The notes below the pieces were generated by a model. That model was not told the origin of the DNA, did no database searches, and worked only from the letters and a program-made list of their open reading frames with translations. Positions 38,470 through 49,200 of a stretch of 64,000 nt of DNA are shown here, one piece after another. Both the position numbers and the translations under genes were made by a program. This DNA comes from Prorocentrum cordatum (Eukaryota; Sar; Dinophyceae; Prorocentrales; Prorocentraceae). The stretch spans positions 174,219-238,218 of the forward strand of contig CAUYUJ010015721.1 in the NCBI GenBank assembly GCA_963575745.1, given 5' to 3'. The first letter of the stretch is position 1, and each line of letters starts with the position of its first letter.

Positions 38470-39400
38470 CCGAGTTTAGACCTCTGGATGCGACAGACGA
38501 ACCTGCCTAATGATTATGAATTGCTTTCTGTGAGCATCAGCTCTGTAGCTCTCCTGAATCTCGAGTTAAGCACAGAAAACCGTGAACGCGTGTCAAGATG
38601 ACTCGGCAAGATGACTTGAAACGGCTGACGGTCCCCTCAGATCTTTTGATAGTAATATTGCAGCTACGGACCTGAGAATTTAACTGGCAGACGCGGCATA
38701 AGCCACTACAGGTGGGAAAAATACCAGCTCTTAAAACGAATGTTCAAATTTTGCAGAAAGATACAAAACTCGACCCAAAGTTACCACATTGTCTCTTAAG
38801 GTCAGGTCGGCCAACTAGCTTCACGCTGCGTCCGAATTCCCCTTAGCTCATCTTGCCGAAGAGCTCTACGAGGTACGAGGGCGTCCGAGGGCTCGCCAGG
38901 AAAGTTTCCCGGCGTGCGTGTAACTCGTAGAGCTTCCCTTAGCTAGTTGCTGGAAGCTTAAGAGTAATACCTCGTAGAGCTCTCCGGCAAGATGAGCTAA
39001 GAGGAATTCGGGCGCGGTGGAGCTAGTTGGCCGAGCCGACCTTAAGAGACAATGTGACGACTCGGAGTTGGTTTTTCAATCTTTGTGAGAAATTTGAAAA
39101 TTTGTTTTGAGAACTGGCATGTCTCCCACCTGTTGTGGGTCATGCCGCGCCTGCCAGTTAAATTCTCAGGTCCGTAGCTGAAATACTACTATCAAAACAC
39201 TTGCTGGAACCGTCGGCCGTTTCGAGTCATCTTGACACGCGTTCACGGTTTTCTGTGCGTAACTCGAGATTTAGGACAGCTACAAAGCTGATATTAACAG
39301 AAACCGATTCAGAATCATCAGGCGCGCTCGTCTGTTCCATCGAGAGGTCTGAACTCGGTCTGCTAATCGAGCTAGGTCCACGAACCTATTCGCATTATGC
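38470..39400. repeat. Inverted repeat marking a switch of element orientation
   Basis: About 400 bases on each side of a spacer near 38880-38970 are reverse complements with many substitutions. Both arms share an unusual direct fusion of a B unit (GTGAACGCGTGTCAAGATGACTCG) to the middle of an A element (TACGGACCTGAGAATTTAACTGGCAG). The inner edges are GCTCATCTTGCCG(A/G)AGAGCTC. Left of this axis element sense is minus; right of it, plus, to about 51.6 kb. Confidence 0.7.
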
Positions 39401-39689
39401 GAGTCATCTGGAAAGGTGCTGTCGGTTTTCTGTACTTAACTCGAGATTCAGGACAGCTATAGAGCTGATACCTACAAAAATCGAGACAGAATGATCAGGC
39501 GCGTTCGTCTTTTCTATCGAGAGGCCTGAGCTCGGTCTGCTTCTTGCGCATTATAACAACTAGTCATACTCTGCTAGTTTGGAAGCTCATTTTCTAGATT
39601 AACTCGAACGATAAGCTCTGCACGAAAACGGAGCTCTTCGAGGCTTCCGGCGGTTACCTGGTTGACGGTTTACCGCCGGATCCCAGTCC
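39401..39689 (+). mobile_element. B monomers and a hairpin, plus sense
   Basis: Monomer sequence in reverse orientation to about 39540, then about 90 bases I cannot assign. A hairpin follows at 39646-39681 (CCGGCGGT/ACCGCCGG, with the AA/TT pairs disturbed). Non-coding. Confidence 0.5.
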
Positions 39690-41181
39690 CGGGGCGCTGG
39701 AGAGCTAGTTGGCAAGAAAAATCTCGACGGACCTTTTGGTGACTTTTGGTCGGTTGCAAATTTTGCTCTCGGAATGGAACCATTTGTTAGAGTTATAATA
39801 TTTGTTTCCCGCGATATTTGATCTTAGTTCGCCGTCTTGATCTCAGGTCGATCGGGTAGATATTACTGCCAAAAAGCACGGGCGGGATCGGCCGTTTGGG
39901 GTCGTCTTGACACGCGTCGTCGGTTTTCTGTACTTGACTCGAGCTGTAGGGCAGCTACAGAGCTGATATCAACAGGAACCCTCTCAGAATCATCAGGCGC
40001 GTTCGTCTATTGCATCCAGAGGTCTGAAATCAGTCTGCTGCTCGAGCTAGGTCCGCGAAACTATTCGTATTGTTCGAGTGATCTTGAGAGGTGCTGTCGG
40101 TTTTCTGTACTTAACTCGGGATCTAGGGTGGCAACAGGGCTGGTAATTACAGAAACTGATTCAGAGACATCAGGCGCGTTCGCCTGGCGCATGCAGAGGT
40201 CTGAACTCGGTCTGCTACTCGAGCAGGTTCGAGAAAATATTCGCATCACTCGAGTCATCTTGACAGGGACTGTTGGTTTTCTATACTTAACTCGAGCTCA
40301 AGGGTAGCTACATAGCTGAAACTGACAGAAACCGATGCAGAATAATCAGGCGCGTCTGTTGCATCCAGAGGTCTGAAATCGGTCTGCTACTCGAGCTAGG
40401 TCTGCGAAACTATTCGTATTGTTCGAGTCATCTTGAGAGGTGCTGTCGGTTTTCGCACGTCACTCGGGCTGTAGGAGAGCTACAGAGGTGATGCGCACAG
40501 AATCTGATTTGAAATCATCAGGCCGGTTCGTCTGTTGCATCCAGAGGTCTGAACTGGGTCTGGTACTGGGTCCGCGAAACTATTCGTATTCTTCGAGCCA
40601 TCTTGACAGGTGTTGTCCATTTTCTGTGTTGAACTCGGGCTGTAGGAGAGCTACAGATCTGATACGCAGAGAAAACGATCGAGAAGCATCAGGCGCGTTC
40701 GTCTGTTGCATCGAGAGGTCTGAACTCGGTCTGCTACCCGAGTTAGGTTCGCAAAACTATTCGTATTCGACCGATATTGTGGTTCCAAATGGTAGTGAAT
40801 TTCCTCACTGACAGCTCGAGCTTCGGCGGAAAATTAGAAGGAGATCATGAGGCGCGAAGCATCTAGACGCTTGGTTTGGGTCTGTTGTGAGCGCAGACGC
40901 CAAACACGGATCTGTACTCTGCTATTTTCTCCCTAATGGTACTGTTTCACTTGGTTCTACACGCTGCAGATGAGCTATGGAACTGTTCAGCACAGCAATG
41001 GGAAGGGAACATCAGGGGCAATAGTACAATGTATCTAGACGCCTGAGATCAGCTTGCTATCAGCGCTCGGGCTGAAAAACTATTCGTTCTCTGCTAATTC
41101 TTTGCACATAATACATGGTCAGGAAGCTCTACGAGTCCCCCGGCGGTAAGACAGGTTGACGGTTTACCGCCGGCGCCCAGT
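39690..41181 (+). mobile_element. B-type element, plus sense
   Basis: Begins inside the end block (GGAGAGCTAGTTGGCAAG), then tandem units read in the opposite direction to those before 38.9 kb. It ends with GAAGCTCTACGAGT, the hairpin at 41139-41173 and CGCCCAGT at 41181. The last units before the hairpin are divergent (CATCTAGACGC(T/C)TG, TCAGCACAGCAATGGGA) and recur before the hairpins at 42.9 and 44.8 kb. Non-coding. Confidence 0.6.
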
Positions 41182-41862
41182 TCTCTATGCTCTTCGGGTT
41201 TTGGACACTACCAAGTTCGCTCTCCGGTTTTTGGACGCTACCAAGTACCTCGTAGAGCTCTTCGGCATACATCGTAGAGCTCTTCGGCAAAGAGCTAAGA
41301 GGAATTCGCGCGCAGAGTGGAGCTAGTTGGCCGGCCCGACCAAAAGAGAGGATGTGGTAACCTGGGGTCGGTTTTTTTTTCATTTTATTTTGAAGTTCGT
41401 TTTCAGGAGTGAGATTTTCATCCCTGTAGTAAGCTATGGCGCACCTGCTGGTTAATTTTTTTGCTCTAGGGGAAGTATTACGATCAAAACACTTGGAGGA
41501 ACCGACTTTGCATCGACACCAAAAAATGCGTTTTTCTGAATCATCTGATAAGATTTTTCGGTGAGCAGGCAGGAAGGGAGGGACGGGAGTGGGTTATGCC
41601 GCGCCTGTCAGTTAAATTCTCAGGTCCGTAGGTGCAGTATTACTATCAAAACACTTGGAGCAACCGACTTTGGATGAGAACCGAACACTCGTGATTTTTC
41701 GATTTTTTCGGCTCTCGCTTCAGAAGCTTCCTTCATGTGTTCCGAGGAGTGCTGTGCAAGAAGAGAGCTCTACGAGGTGCCCGGCGGTAACCTGGTTGAC
41801 GGTTCACCGCCGGTCCCCAGTCGATGAGCTAGAGAAATTCCGGCGCAGGGTGGAGCTAATGA
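41182..41862 (+). mobile_element. A fragments, C ends and a hairpin
   Basis: Two C ends (GGACACTACCAAGT, GGACGCTACCAAGT) at 41190-41250 are followed by ACCTCGTAGAGCTC and A fragments. A plus-sense A body ends in a hairpin at 41781-41813 (one A-C mismatch) and CCAGT. The start of a further A element (GATGAGCTAGAG to GGTGGAGCTAATG) lies at 41822-41862, where a B element interrupts it. Non-coding. Confidence 0.55.
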
Positions 41863-42935
41863 CTCGTAGAGCTTCCCTCAGCTAGTTGCTGGAAGCTTAA
41901 GAATAATTCCGGCGCGCTGGAGAGCTAGCTGGCAAGAAAAATCTCGACGGACCTTTTGGTGACTTTTGGTCGGTTGAAAATTTTGTTCTCGACATTCAAC
42001 CATTCGTTTGAGCTCTATTATTTGTCCCATGGTATTCGATCTCATCCCCGCTCGCCGTCTTGATCTCAGCTCGATCGGGTACCTTTTACTGCCAAAAAGC
42101 GCACAGGCGGGATCGGCTGTTTCGAGTCATCTTGACAGGCGCTGTCGATTTGTTGTATTTAGCTCGAGCTGTAGGACAGCTACAGATCTGATACTGACAG
42201 AAGCCCTCTCAGAATCATCAGGCGCGTTCCTCTGTTGCATCCAGCGATCTGAACTCGGTCTGCTACTCGAGGTAGGTCCGCGAACCTATTCGTATTATTG
42301 GAGAGGTGCTATCGGTTTTCTGTACTGAACTCGAGCTGTAGGACAGCTACGGAGCTGAACTTACAGAAACCCATTCAAAATCATCAGGCGCGTTTATATG
42401 TTGCATCTATAGGTCTGAACTGGGTCTGATTGATACTCGAGCTAGGTCGGCGAACCTATTCGTATTATTCGAACCATCTTGACAGGTGCTGTCGGTTTTC
42501 TAGGCTTAACTCGAGCTGTAGGACAGCTATAGGGCTGATAATTACAGAAACCATTGGAAATCATCAGGCGCGTTCATCTATTGCATCTAGAGGACTGGGC
42601 TGGGTCTGCTACTTGAGCTAGGTACGCGAACTTATTCGTATTATGCGAGTCGTCTTGACAGATGCTGGTTTTCTGTACTCAACTCGAAATGTAGGAGAGC
42701 TACAGAGCTGGCACGCACGAATCAATTCAGCATCATGAAGCGCGTGCCCAGCACAGAAATGGGAAGGGAATTATCAGCGGCAATAGTATCTAGACGCCTG
42801 AGATCAGTCTGCTATCAGCGCTCGGGCTCAAAAAATATTCGTCCTCTGCTAATTCTTTGGGCATGATACGTGGAAAGGAAGCTCTACGAGTCTCCCGGCG
42901 GTAAGAAAGGTTGGCGGTTTACCGCCGGCGCCCAG
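41863..42935 (+). mobile_element. B-type element nested in an A element, plus sense
   Basis: Starts ACTCGTAGAGCTTCCC and ends with GAAGCTCTACGAGT, a hairpin (42894-42929) and CGCCCAG. The flanking GGTGGAGCTA and GTTGGTCGACCC rebuild the common A sequence GGAGCTAGTTGG(T/C)CGACC, the same site used by elements at 6822 and 48406. Interior of 177-bp-type units. Non-coding. Confidence 0.75.
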
Positions 42936-43208
42936 GTTGGTCGACCCGACGAGAAGAGACAATGTGACAACTTTGGGTCGGTGGTGTACGCCGCGTCTGC
43001 CAGTCAAATTCTCAGGTCCGTAGGTGCAGTATTACTATCAAAACACTTGGAGCAACCGTCTTTGGATAAAAACATAAAAACGTGATTTTTCTAGTTTTTC
43101 GGGTCTTGCTCCAGACGCTTTAAGTGCACCGAGGAGCGCCGTGCGAGAAAAGAGCTCTACGAAGGCCCCGGCGGTAACCTGGTTGACGGTTTACCGCCGG
43201 TTCCAAGT
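42936..43208 (+). mobile_element. Remainder of the split A element
   Basis: GTTGGTCGACCCGAC through the A body to GAGCTCTACGAAGG, hairpin 43168-43200 and GGTTCCAAGT. The element was begun at 41822. Confidence 0.65.
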
Positions 43209-43610
43209 ACCTCGTAGAGCTCTTCGGCATCGATGAGCTAGAGGAATTCCGGCGCGGGGTGGAGCTAGTTGGTCGACCCGGCCTGGGCGGACAATCTGAC
43301 GACTTTGGGTCGGTTTTGCGAAGATTTGAAAAATATTTGACCATTCATTTTGAGAAAGCAGATTTTTCGCACCTGTAGTGGGTTACGCCGCGTCTGCCAG
43401 TCAAATTCTCAGGTCCGTAGGTGCAGTATTACTATCAAAACACTTGGCGGAACCGTCCTTGGATAAAAACATAAAAAACGTGATTTGTCTAGTTTTTGGG
43501 GTCTTGCTCCAGACTCTTCCTTCATGTGTACCGAGGGGCGCCGTGCGAGAAAAAAGCTCTACGAGGGCCCCGGCGGTAACCTGGTTGACGGTTTACCGCC
43601 GGTTCCCAGT
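43209..43610 (+). mobile_element. Complete A-type element, plus sense (402 bp)
   Basis: Follows directly on the AAGT end of the previous element. 5' ACCTCGTAGAGCTCTTCGG, body, inverted AAAAGCTCTACGAGGG, hairpin 43570-43602, 3' GGTTCCCAGT. An exemplar of the unit in its own sense. Non-coding. Confidence 0.75.
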
Positions 43611-44814
43611 TCGTAGAGCTTCCCTTAGCTAGTTGCTGGAAGCTTAGGAGTAATTCCGGGGCGCTGGAGAGCTAGTTGGCAAGAAAAATCTCGACGGACC
43701 TTTTGCTGACTTTTGATCGGTTGAAAATTTTGTTCTCGAAATTCAACCATTCGTTTGAGCTCTACTATTTTTTACCGTGATATTCGATCTTATTCCCGCT
43801 CGCCGTCTTAATATCAGCTCGATCGGGCACCTATTACTGCTAAAAAGCATACGGGCGGGATCGGCCGTTTGGGGTCATCTTGACATGCGTTGTCGGTTTT
43901 TTGTACTGAACTCGAGCTGTAGGAGAGCTACAGAGCTGATACTCACAGAAACTGATTCAGAATCATCAGGCGCGCAGTGGTCTGAAATCGGTCTGCTACT
44001 CGAGCTAGGTCCGCAAAACTATTCGCATCGCTCGGGTCATCTCGACAGGGACTGTCGGTTTTCTGTACTTAACTCGAGCTCTAGGGGACCTACAGAGCTG
44101 ATACGCACGGAAACCGATGCAGAATAATCAGGCGCGTTCGTCTGTTGCATCCAGAGGTCTGAACTCGGTCTGCTACTCGAGCTAGGTCCGCGAAACTATT
44201 CGTATCGTTCGAGTCATCTTGAGAGGTGCTGTCCGTTTTCGCACGTAACTCGGGCTGTAGGATAGCTACAGAGCTCATACGCACAGAAACTGATTCGGAA
44301 TCATCAGGCCCGTTCGTCCGCACAGAAACTGATGCAGAAGCATTGGGAGCGTTCGTCTGTTGCATCGAGAGGTCTGAACTCGGTCTGCTACCCGAGCTAG
44401 GTTCACAAAACTATTCGTATTCGACCGACATTTTTTTCCAAATGATGGTAAATTTCTTTGAACTCGAGCTGTAGAGCAGCTCGAGAGCTCTTCGGCCGAC
44501 AAATCAAGAGGACATCATGAGGCACGAAGCATCTAGACGCTTGGTTTGCGTCTGTTGTGAGCGCAGGCGCCAAACACGGATTCGTACTCTGCTATTTTCT
44601 GCCCAATGGTATTTTCTACACGCTGCAAATGAGCTATAGAACTGTTCAGCACAGCAATGGGATATCACTAGACGCCTGAGATCAGTCTGCTATCAGCGCT
44701 CGGGCTCAAAAACTATTCGTTCTCTGCTAATTCTTTGGACATAATCCATGGTCAAGAAGCTCTACGAGTCCCCCGGCGGTAAGAAAGGTCGACGGTTTAC
44801 CGCCGGCGCCCAGT
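43611..44814 (+). mobile_element. B-type element, plus sense
   Basis: Begins TCGTAGAGCTTCCC (first bases missing), then the end block and tandem units. Ends GAAGCTCTACGAGT, hairpin 44773-44806 and CGCCCAGT. It is followed by TGGCCCACCCGG, A-type sequence, as at other nested sites. Non-coding. Confidence 0.65.
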
Positions 44815-44979
44815 TGGCCCACCCGGCCAGGGCGGACAACGTGGGAACTTTGGGTCGGTTCGGCAAAGATTTCGCAAGATTTGAAACCAAAGATCGTATT
44901 TTCCCCACATCCAAAGTGGGGTTCTTGTTTTCTCTGCACACCCCGCGCAGGAACACTCACCCCACCCCCTCTCCTCTTC

Positions 44980-45107
44980 TGCCTTCGCACACTCACTCAC
45001 TCACTCATCATCATCACCACTTACTCACACTCACACTCACTCACACTCTCATCATCAACATCAGCATCATCACTCGCGCTCTCTCACACGCTCAGTCACT
45101 CACATAC

Positions 45108-45149
<42 letters not shown>

Positions 45150-45190
45150 CTCGCACTCTGTCACACGCTCACTCATCCACATACTCACCT
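44980..45190. repeat. CACT/CATCAT microsatellite
   Basis: Runs of CACT and CAT, with an (ATC)n run of about 13 units around 45106-45148. Frames here give Ser/His-rich peptides of no meaning. Confidence 0.85.
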
Positions 45191-45192
45191 GA

Positions 45193-45655
45193 AGGAAGTC
45201 TCGGGCGGGAGTTCGTCTGTGTGTGAATTGTGAAGAAGTGTCAGGCGGGAGCCCCCTCCCTATGGGGCCCGCAGATCATGTTGGTAATCCGAGCGGGTCA
45301 TCCAAACCTTGTAACTGTCGTCACTTTTGGGCTCCTCAAGCTTGAGTACGGAGGAAGTCTCAGGCGGGGGCCTCGTCTGCGAGTGAACTGCGAGGAAGTC
45401 ACAAGCGGGAACCCCTCCCTATGGGGCCCGCGCTTCATGTTGGTAATCCGAGCGGGCCATCCAAACCCTGTAACTGTCGTCACTTTTTGGGCTCTTCAAG
45501 CCTGAATTTGGAGGAAGTCTCCGGCGGGAGCCTCGTCTGTGAGCGAATTGTGAGGAAGTCTCAGGCGGGAGCCCCCTCCCTATGGGGCCCGCAGATCATG
45601 TTGGTAATCCGAGCGGGTCATCCAAACCTTGTAACTGTCGTCACTTTTGGGCTCT
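45193..45655. repeat. Tandem repeat, three units of about 160 bp
   Basis: GGAAGTCTC(A/G/C)GGCGGG starts units near 45193, 45353 and 45512. Each contains CCTATGGGGCCCGC, ATGTTGGTAATCCGAGCGGG and CTGTCGTCACTTTT. Unlike the B units in sequence. Non-coding as far as I can see. Confidence 0.75.
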
Positions 45656-45659
45656 CGCG

Positions 45660-45960
45660 CTGCCAGAACGCCACTCCCGGGCCACATTGTGCATGCCCGG
45701 AGCCAACTGTAGGCCACTTCGTGTTCTTCGTGTTCCCAGAACACCATTCCCGGGCCACATTTTGAAACCCCGGAGCCAACTGTAGGCCACTTCGTGTTCT
45801 TCCTGTTCCCAGAACACCACTCCCGGGCCACATTCTGGATGTCCGGAGCCAACTGTAGGCCACTTTGTGTTCGTCGTGTTCCCAGAGCGTCATTCCCGGG
45901 CCACATTTGTGAATTTCGAATCCGAGGAGGGTCCTCGGAATTCGTACGCCTGTCGTCACT
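45660..45960. repeat. Tandem repeat, four units of about 73 bp
   Basis: CCAGA(A/G)C(A/G)(C/T)CA(C/T)TCCCGGGCCAC recurs near 45663, 45736, 45810 and 45882, with GCCAACTGTAGGCCACTT between. It leads directly into the helicase ORF. Confidence 0.75.
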
Positions 45961-46001
45961 TTTGGGTCCCCGCGGCCTGAATATGGCTGTCATGGGCCTG
46001 C

Positions 46002-47015
46002 TTGCTCCAAAGGGCGACTGAGGAGCTGACGACGACGACGACGAGACAGCGGCCGGGCGCAGGGGTAACCTCTTGTGTCCGGGCCGGGGGTGGTGACCCA
46101 TCCTCGGCCGAATCGGGGGCAGGGGTAGCCTCTTGCCTCCGGGTCGCCGGTGGCGACCCATCGGCGGCCGAATCGCCGGCGCCGGACAGGGCCAGCACGA
46201 TGGTCGTTGCCTTCTCGAACGCGCAGGCGAAGAACACCTCCACGGAGACTGTCAAAGCCAGAACGCTGCACAATGCCTGCGCCATGCGAGTCCAGAAGTA
46301 CATCACCGCGAAGCTGCGGCCGGGGGGCACGCAGAAGAGGCTGAAGTGGTTGTGGGAGCACGTCCGCGTTCTTGCCATCGAAGAGATAAGCATGGTGGCA
46401 GCCGCGCTGTACAACGCGCTGGACCTTCGCGCCTGCCACGGACGCAGTGACACGCACGACGTGCACGAGTCCAACTACCAGCGGCCACACCACCACTTCG
46501 GGCGCGCGCCTATCGTGTTGCACCTCGGAGATTTCCTGCAGCTGAAGCCCACCGGCAGCATTGGCCTCCTGACGGACGTGAACGAGCGCCTGGACGACGA
46601 CGAGTCGCACAGGTACGCGGATCCGCCGACGGTGGAGATCCAGCACGCCATCAAGGTCTTCTCTCAGATCCCCTGCGTCTTCGAGCTGAAGGGCACAAAG
46701 CGCTTCGAGCCTGGGGGCCCGCTGATCACGCTCCTGGGCTGCATGCGCGAGGGCAAGCCCTTCCCACCGGAGGTCTGGTCCGCCTGGGAGAAGACGTTGG
46801 CCACGGACAACCGCTGCGTCCTGGACCCTCGGCACCAGCAAGAGAACTTTCGGCTCGGCTACGGCATGGGCATCTACTGGGAAACGCTTGCGAGGTGGAT
46901 GAACACGCGTGCTCGTCGCGACGCTCGGCGTCTGTGCGTGCCCCTCGTTTCCTGCAGGCCGTTGACGAGTGCGGCACGATTCAGGGCGATCCCGACGCGG
47001 GTCGGCGCCTCCTGA
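46002..47015 (+). pseudogene. PIF1-family DNA helicase, N-terminal part
   Basis: Superfamily 1 5'-3' DNA helicase fragment. ARTLHNACAM (86-95) matches the segment after the Walker A strand. VLAIEEISMV (123-132) is the Walker B motif with Glu for the usual first Asp. LHLGDFLQLKP (173-183) is the next helicase motif. The Walker A GxxGxGKT is absent: residues 1-66 are a low-complexity run with a repeated SCLRVAGGDPSAAES phrase. The gene is therefore 5'-truncated or an upstream exon is missing. The frame is lost near 46949 and continues in the frame of the next entry. GC-rich, unlike the A/B repeats. Confidence 0.7.
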
Positions 47016-47770
47016 ACGCCCCGAACATGCACAAGACGGGGGACATCCACGGCGTCTTGCCGGCCCACGTCGGCATGGAGGTGCGGTTCACGGCAGCGCA
47101 GGAAGAGCTGAAGAAGAAGTTGGGGCTCGTGCAGGAGCAACGGGCCATCATCGCGTCTTTCGAGTTCCACCACGAGGACGAGCAGCGGCACGAGGAGCGC
47201 TCGGCAGGCCAGCTCTTTCGCCCCCGCTTCCTACCGCAGGGATTCTGGCTGCAGGTGCACGGCTTCAAGGAGTCTCCGATCTACCAGGAGGTCGCCGAGG
47301 TGCTGCGACAGGGCGCCGAAGACGCCGACGACGACGGCCAGGCCGAGGCGCGGGCGCGGAGATTGCTGATGTTCAGGCCCAGCGAAAAGGAGTTCACATG
47401 GCAGAGCTCGGGGCCGCACAACGTGCGCCGCTCGGGGTTCACCCTGACCCACGCGCCCTACCTGACCTCCACGCTGTCGCAGGGCCAGACGCTGCGCAAG
47501 GGCGTCACCATCGACTGCGCGAGAGACGAGGACGCTGGCCGCACGGGCATGTCTGACGAGCAGTGGTGGCTGCACCTCTACGTCATGCTCTCCCGCGCCA
47601 CGTGCATGTGGAACATGCTGATCCTGCGGCCGCCGCCGCGGGAGTTCCTGGAGCGAGGGCCGCCAGCGTCCTTGCAGAAGGCGCTCCTGGAGTTCGACAA
47701 GAGAGCGGTTTTGTCCAGGGCGGAGGCGAAGCAGCTCGCGGCAGAGTTGGGCTTCGTGCTGCCCGCCTGA
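46895..47770 (+). pseudogene. PIF1-family DNA helicase, C-terminal part
   Basis: Continues the helicase after a frame change of +2 (or -1) near 46949, where FLQAVDE picks up from RRLCVPL. It contains LLNAPNMHKTGDIHGVLPAHVGMEVRF (about 39-65), LTSTLSQGQTLRKGVTIDC (190-208) and LYVMLSRATCMWNMLILRPP (228-247). The last two are the C-terminal helicase motifs that close the ATP and DNA sites in PIF1 and RecD-like proteins. The stop is TGA at 47768-47770. Rolling-circle elements encode a helicase of this family next to their 3' end, and the hairpin lies about 490 bases downstream in the same sense. No Rep nuclease domain is visible. Confidence 0.7.
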
Positions 47771-48240
47771 GCGCGGCTGCGCCCCGCTCGAAGCCCGCGG
47801 GGTTGTCCCAACGGCTTGGTCTTGCGCGCAAACGGCTCGCGGGGTTGCCCCGACAGCCTGGCCCGCGGGGTTGCCCCAACGGCTGCGCGACGTGGCCATT
47901 AGAGAACGCGCCTGTGCTGGCCGAGGCGTTGACGGCGCCGAGGAAAACCGACACGCGCGCTCGTGCAATGGAAAGGCGAGGCGGCGGCGGGGCGCGAAAA
48001 AAACAGGAGGGCGAGGTCGGGGGCAACGTAGGGATTCGGGGGGGGGCCCGCGCCAGGGCAAGATGAAATATACGCAGAAGAGACAGTCAGGACGCCTCAC
48101 TAACCACGAGGACGACGGTGAGCGCTTTTTCCAGATTCGCCCAGAGGATTCTCATGTGGGGCCCTTCCGTCGGAGTAATTTCAATTTTTTCAGCAGGAGA
48201 GGAAACAATTTTCATGTCCCGCACAGCGCCACGCGGGAAA
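47771..48240. other. GC-rich 3' flank of the helicase with short direct repeats
   Basis: GCGGGGTTG(T/C)CCC(A/G)AC recurs at about 47797, 47838 and 47862, followed by GC-rich sequence to about 48060. From there a less GC-rich stretch leads into the A-type 3' end near 48200. No gene seen. Confidence 0.6.
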
Positions 48241-48298
48241 AGAGCTCTACGAGGCTCCCGGCGGTAATCTGGTTGACGGTTTACCGCTGGCTCCCAGT

Positions 48299-48405
48299 CG
48301 CTCTCCGGGTTTTGGAAAGATTTCCCGCCCCCGAGGTTCTCTTCGCTCTCCGGGTTTTGGACGCTACCATGAGCTAAAGGAATTCCGGCGCGGGGTGGAG
48401 CTAGT
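48299..48405 (+). mobile_element. C ends and the first part of a split A element
   Basis: Two copies of the C end (CTCCGGGTTTTGG, GGACGCTACCATGAGC), then AGGAATTCCGGCGCGGGGTGGAGCTAGT, the 5' region of an A element. It stops at GCTAGT, where two A elements are stacked, and resumes at 49201 as TGGTCGATCC. Confidence 0.65.
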
Positions 48406-48802
48406 ACCTCGTAGAGCTCTTCGGCATCGATGAGCTGGAGGAATTCCGGCACGGGGCGCAGCTAGTTGGCCGACCCGGCCCCGACGGACAATGTGTGAAC
48501 TTTGGGCCGGTTGGGCAAACATTGTGAGACATTTGAACATTCGTTTCAAGAAACGGAATGTTTCGCACCTGTAGTGGGTCACGCCGCGTCTGCCAATGAA
48601 ATTCTCAGGTCTGTAGCTGCAGTATTACTATCAAAACACTTGGGGGAACTGACTTTAGATGAAAACAAAATGTATTTTTCGAGTTTTGAGCGAACGCTTG
48701 ATGAAGCTCATTATATGTGTTCGAGCTGCGCCGCGTAAGGAAAAGAGCTCGACGAGGCTCCCGGCGGTAACCTGGTTGACGGTTTACCGCCGGCTCTCAG
48801 TA
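48406..48802 (+). mobile_element. Complete A-type element, plus sense (397 bp)
   Basis: ACCTCGTAGAGCTCTTCGG to CGGCTCTCAGT. Hairpin 48762-48794, inverted repeat GAGCTCGACGAGG before it. Inserted at GCTAGT^TGG of the surrounding A element. Non-coding. Confidence 0.8.
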
Positions 48803-49200
48803 CCTCGTAGAGCTCTTCGTCATCGATGAGCTAGAGGAATTCCGGCGCGGGGTGGAGCTAGTTGGTCGAGCCGGCGAGAAGAGACAGTGTGACAACTTTG
48901 GGTCGGTTTTGCTAATATTTGAAAGAAAATTGACCATTCATTTTGAGAAGGCAGATTTTGACGCCGAGCAATTGCATATAAACTTCGTTTCCTGAGCAGC
49001 TCAGCTCTCTAGAGCCAGTTTTCGCATAAGTTCACTTCCGGGAACCAACTTCCTGTTGACACCGAAAAATATCAATTTGAAGTTGTTCTAGAAATGCTCC
49101 GAGAAGCTCCATGCTTTGGTCCTGAGCACTATTACGCGTGCAAGGAGCTCTACGAGATTCCCGGCGGTGACCAGGTTGACGGCTCACCGCCGGCGCCAGT
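48803..49200 (+). mobile_element. Complete A/D-type element, plus sense (398 bp)
   Basis: Directly follows the AGT end of the previous unit. ACCTCGTAGAGCTCTTCGTC to CGGCGCCAGT, with a GTGA/TCAC hairpin at 49161-49193 (perfect stem). Its 3' side restores the host A sequence TGGTCGATCCGACC. Non-coding. Confidence 0.8.

Larger units (their letters stand above)
37620..38600 (-). mobile_element. B-type monomers interrupted by a LINE fragment
   Basis: Units of the 177-bp type (ATACGAATAGTCTCGTGGACCTAGCTCG) up to 37769 and again from 38379, with a LINE fragment between. The sequence then runs directly into A-type sequence at about 38600, a fusion also found in mirror image at about 39220. Confidence 0.6.
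44815..48298 (+). mobile_element. A-type frame enclosing satellites and a PIF1-like helicase gene (about 3.5 kb)
   Basis: The left edge is A sequence in plus sense (TTGGCCCACCCGG to AAGATTTGAAA, to about 44885). The right edge is an A 3' end (CGCGGGAAAAGAGCTCTACGAGG, hairpin 48258-48290 with one G-T pair, CTCCCAGT to 48298). Between them lie about 3.2 kb not found elsewhere in the window: microsatellites, two tandem-repeat blocks and the helicase in the same sense as the element. This could be a rolling-circle element with its helicase or a captured gene. It could also be unrelated sequence caught between two broken A elements. Confidence 0.45.

Noticed and set aside
44990-45190. Serine/histidine-rich ORFs
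   Set aside because: They are translations of a CACT/CAT microsatellite in different frames.
46303-48100. Long minus-strand ORFs opposite the helicase (up to 289 aa)
   Set aside because: GC-rich DNA gives long antisense frames. The plus strand carries the recognisable helicase motifs in order, and the minus frames show none.
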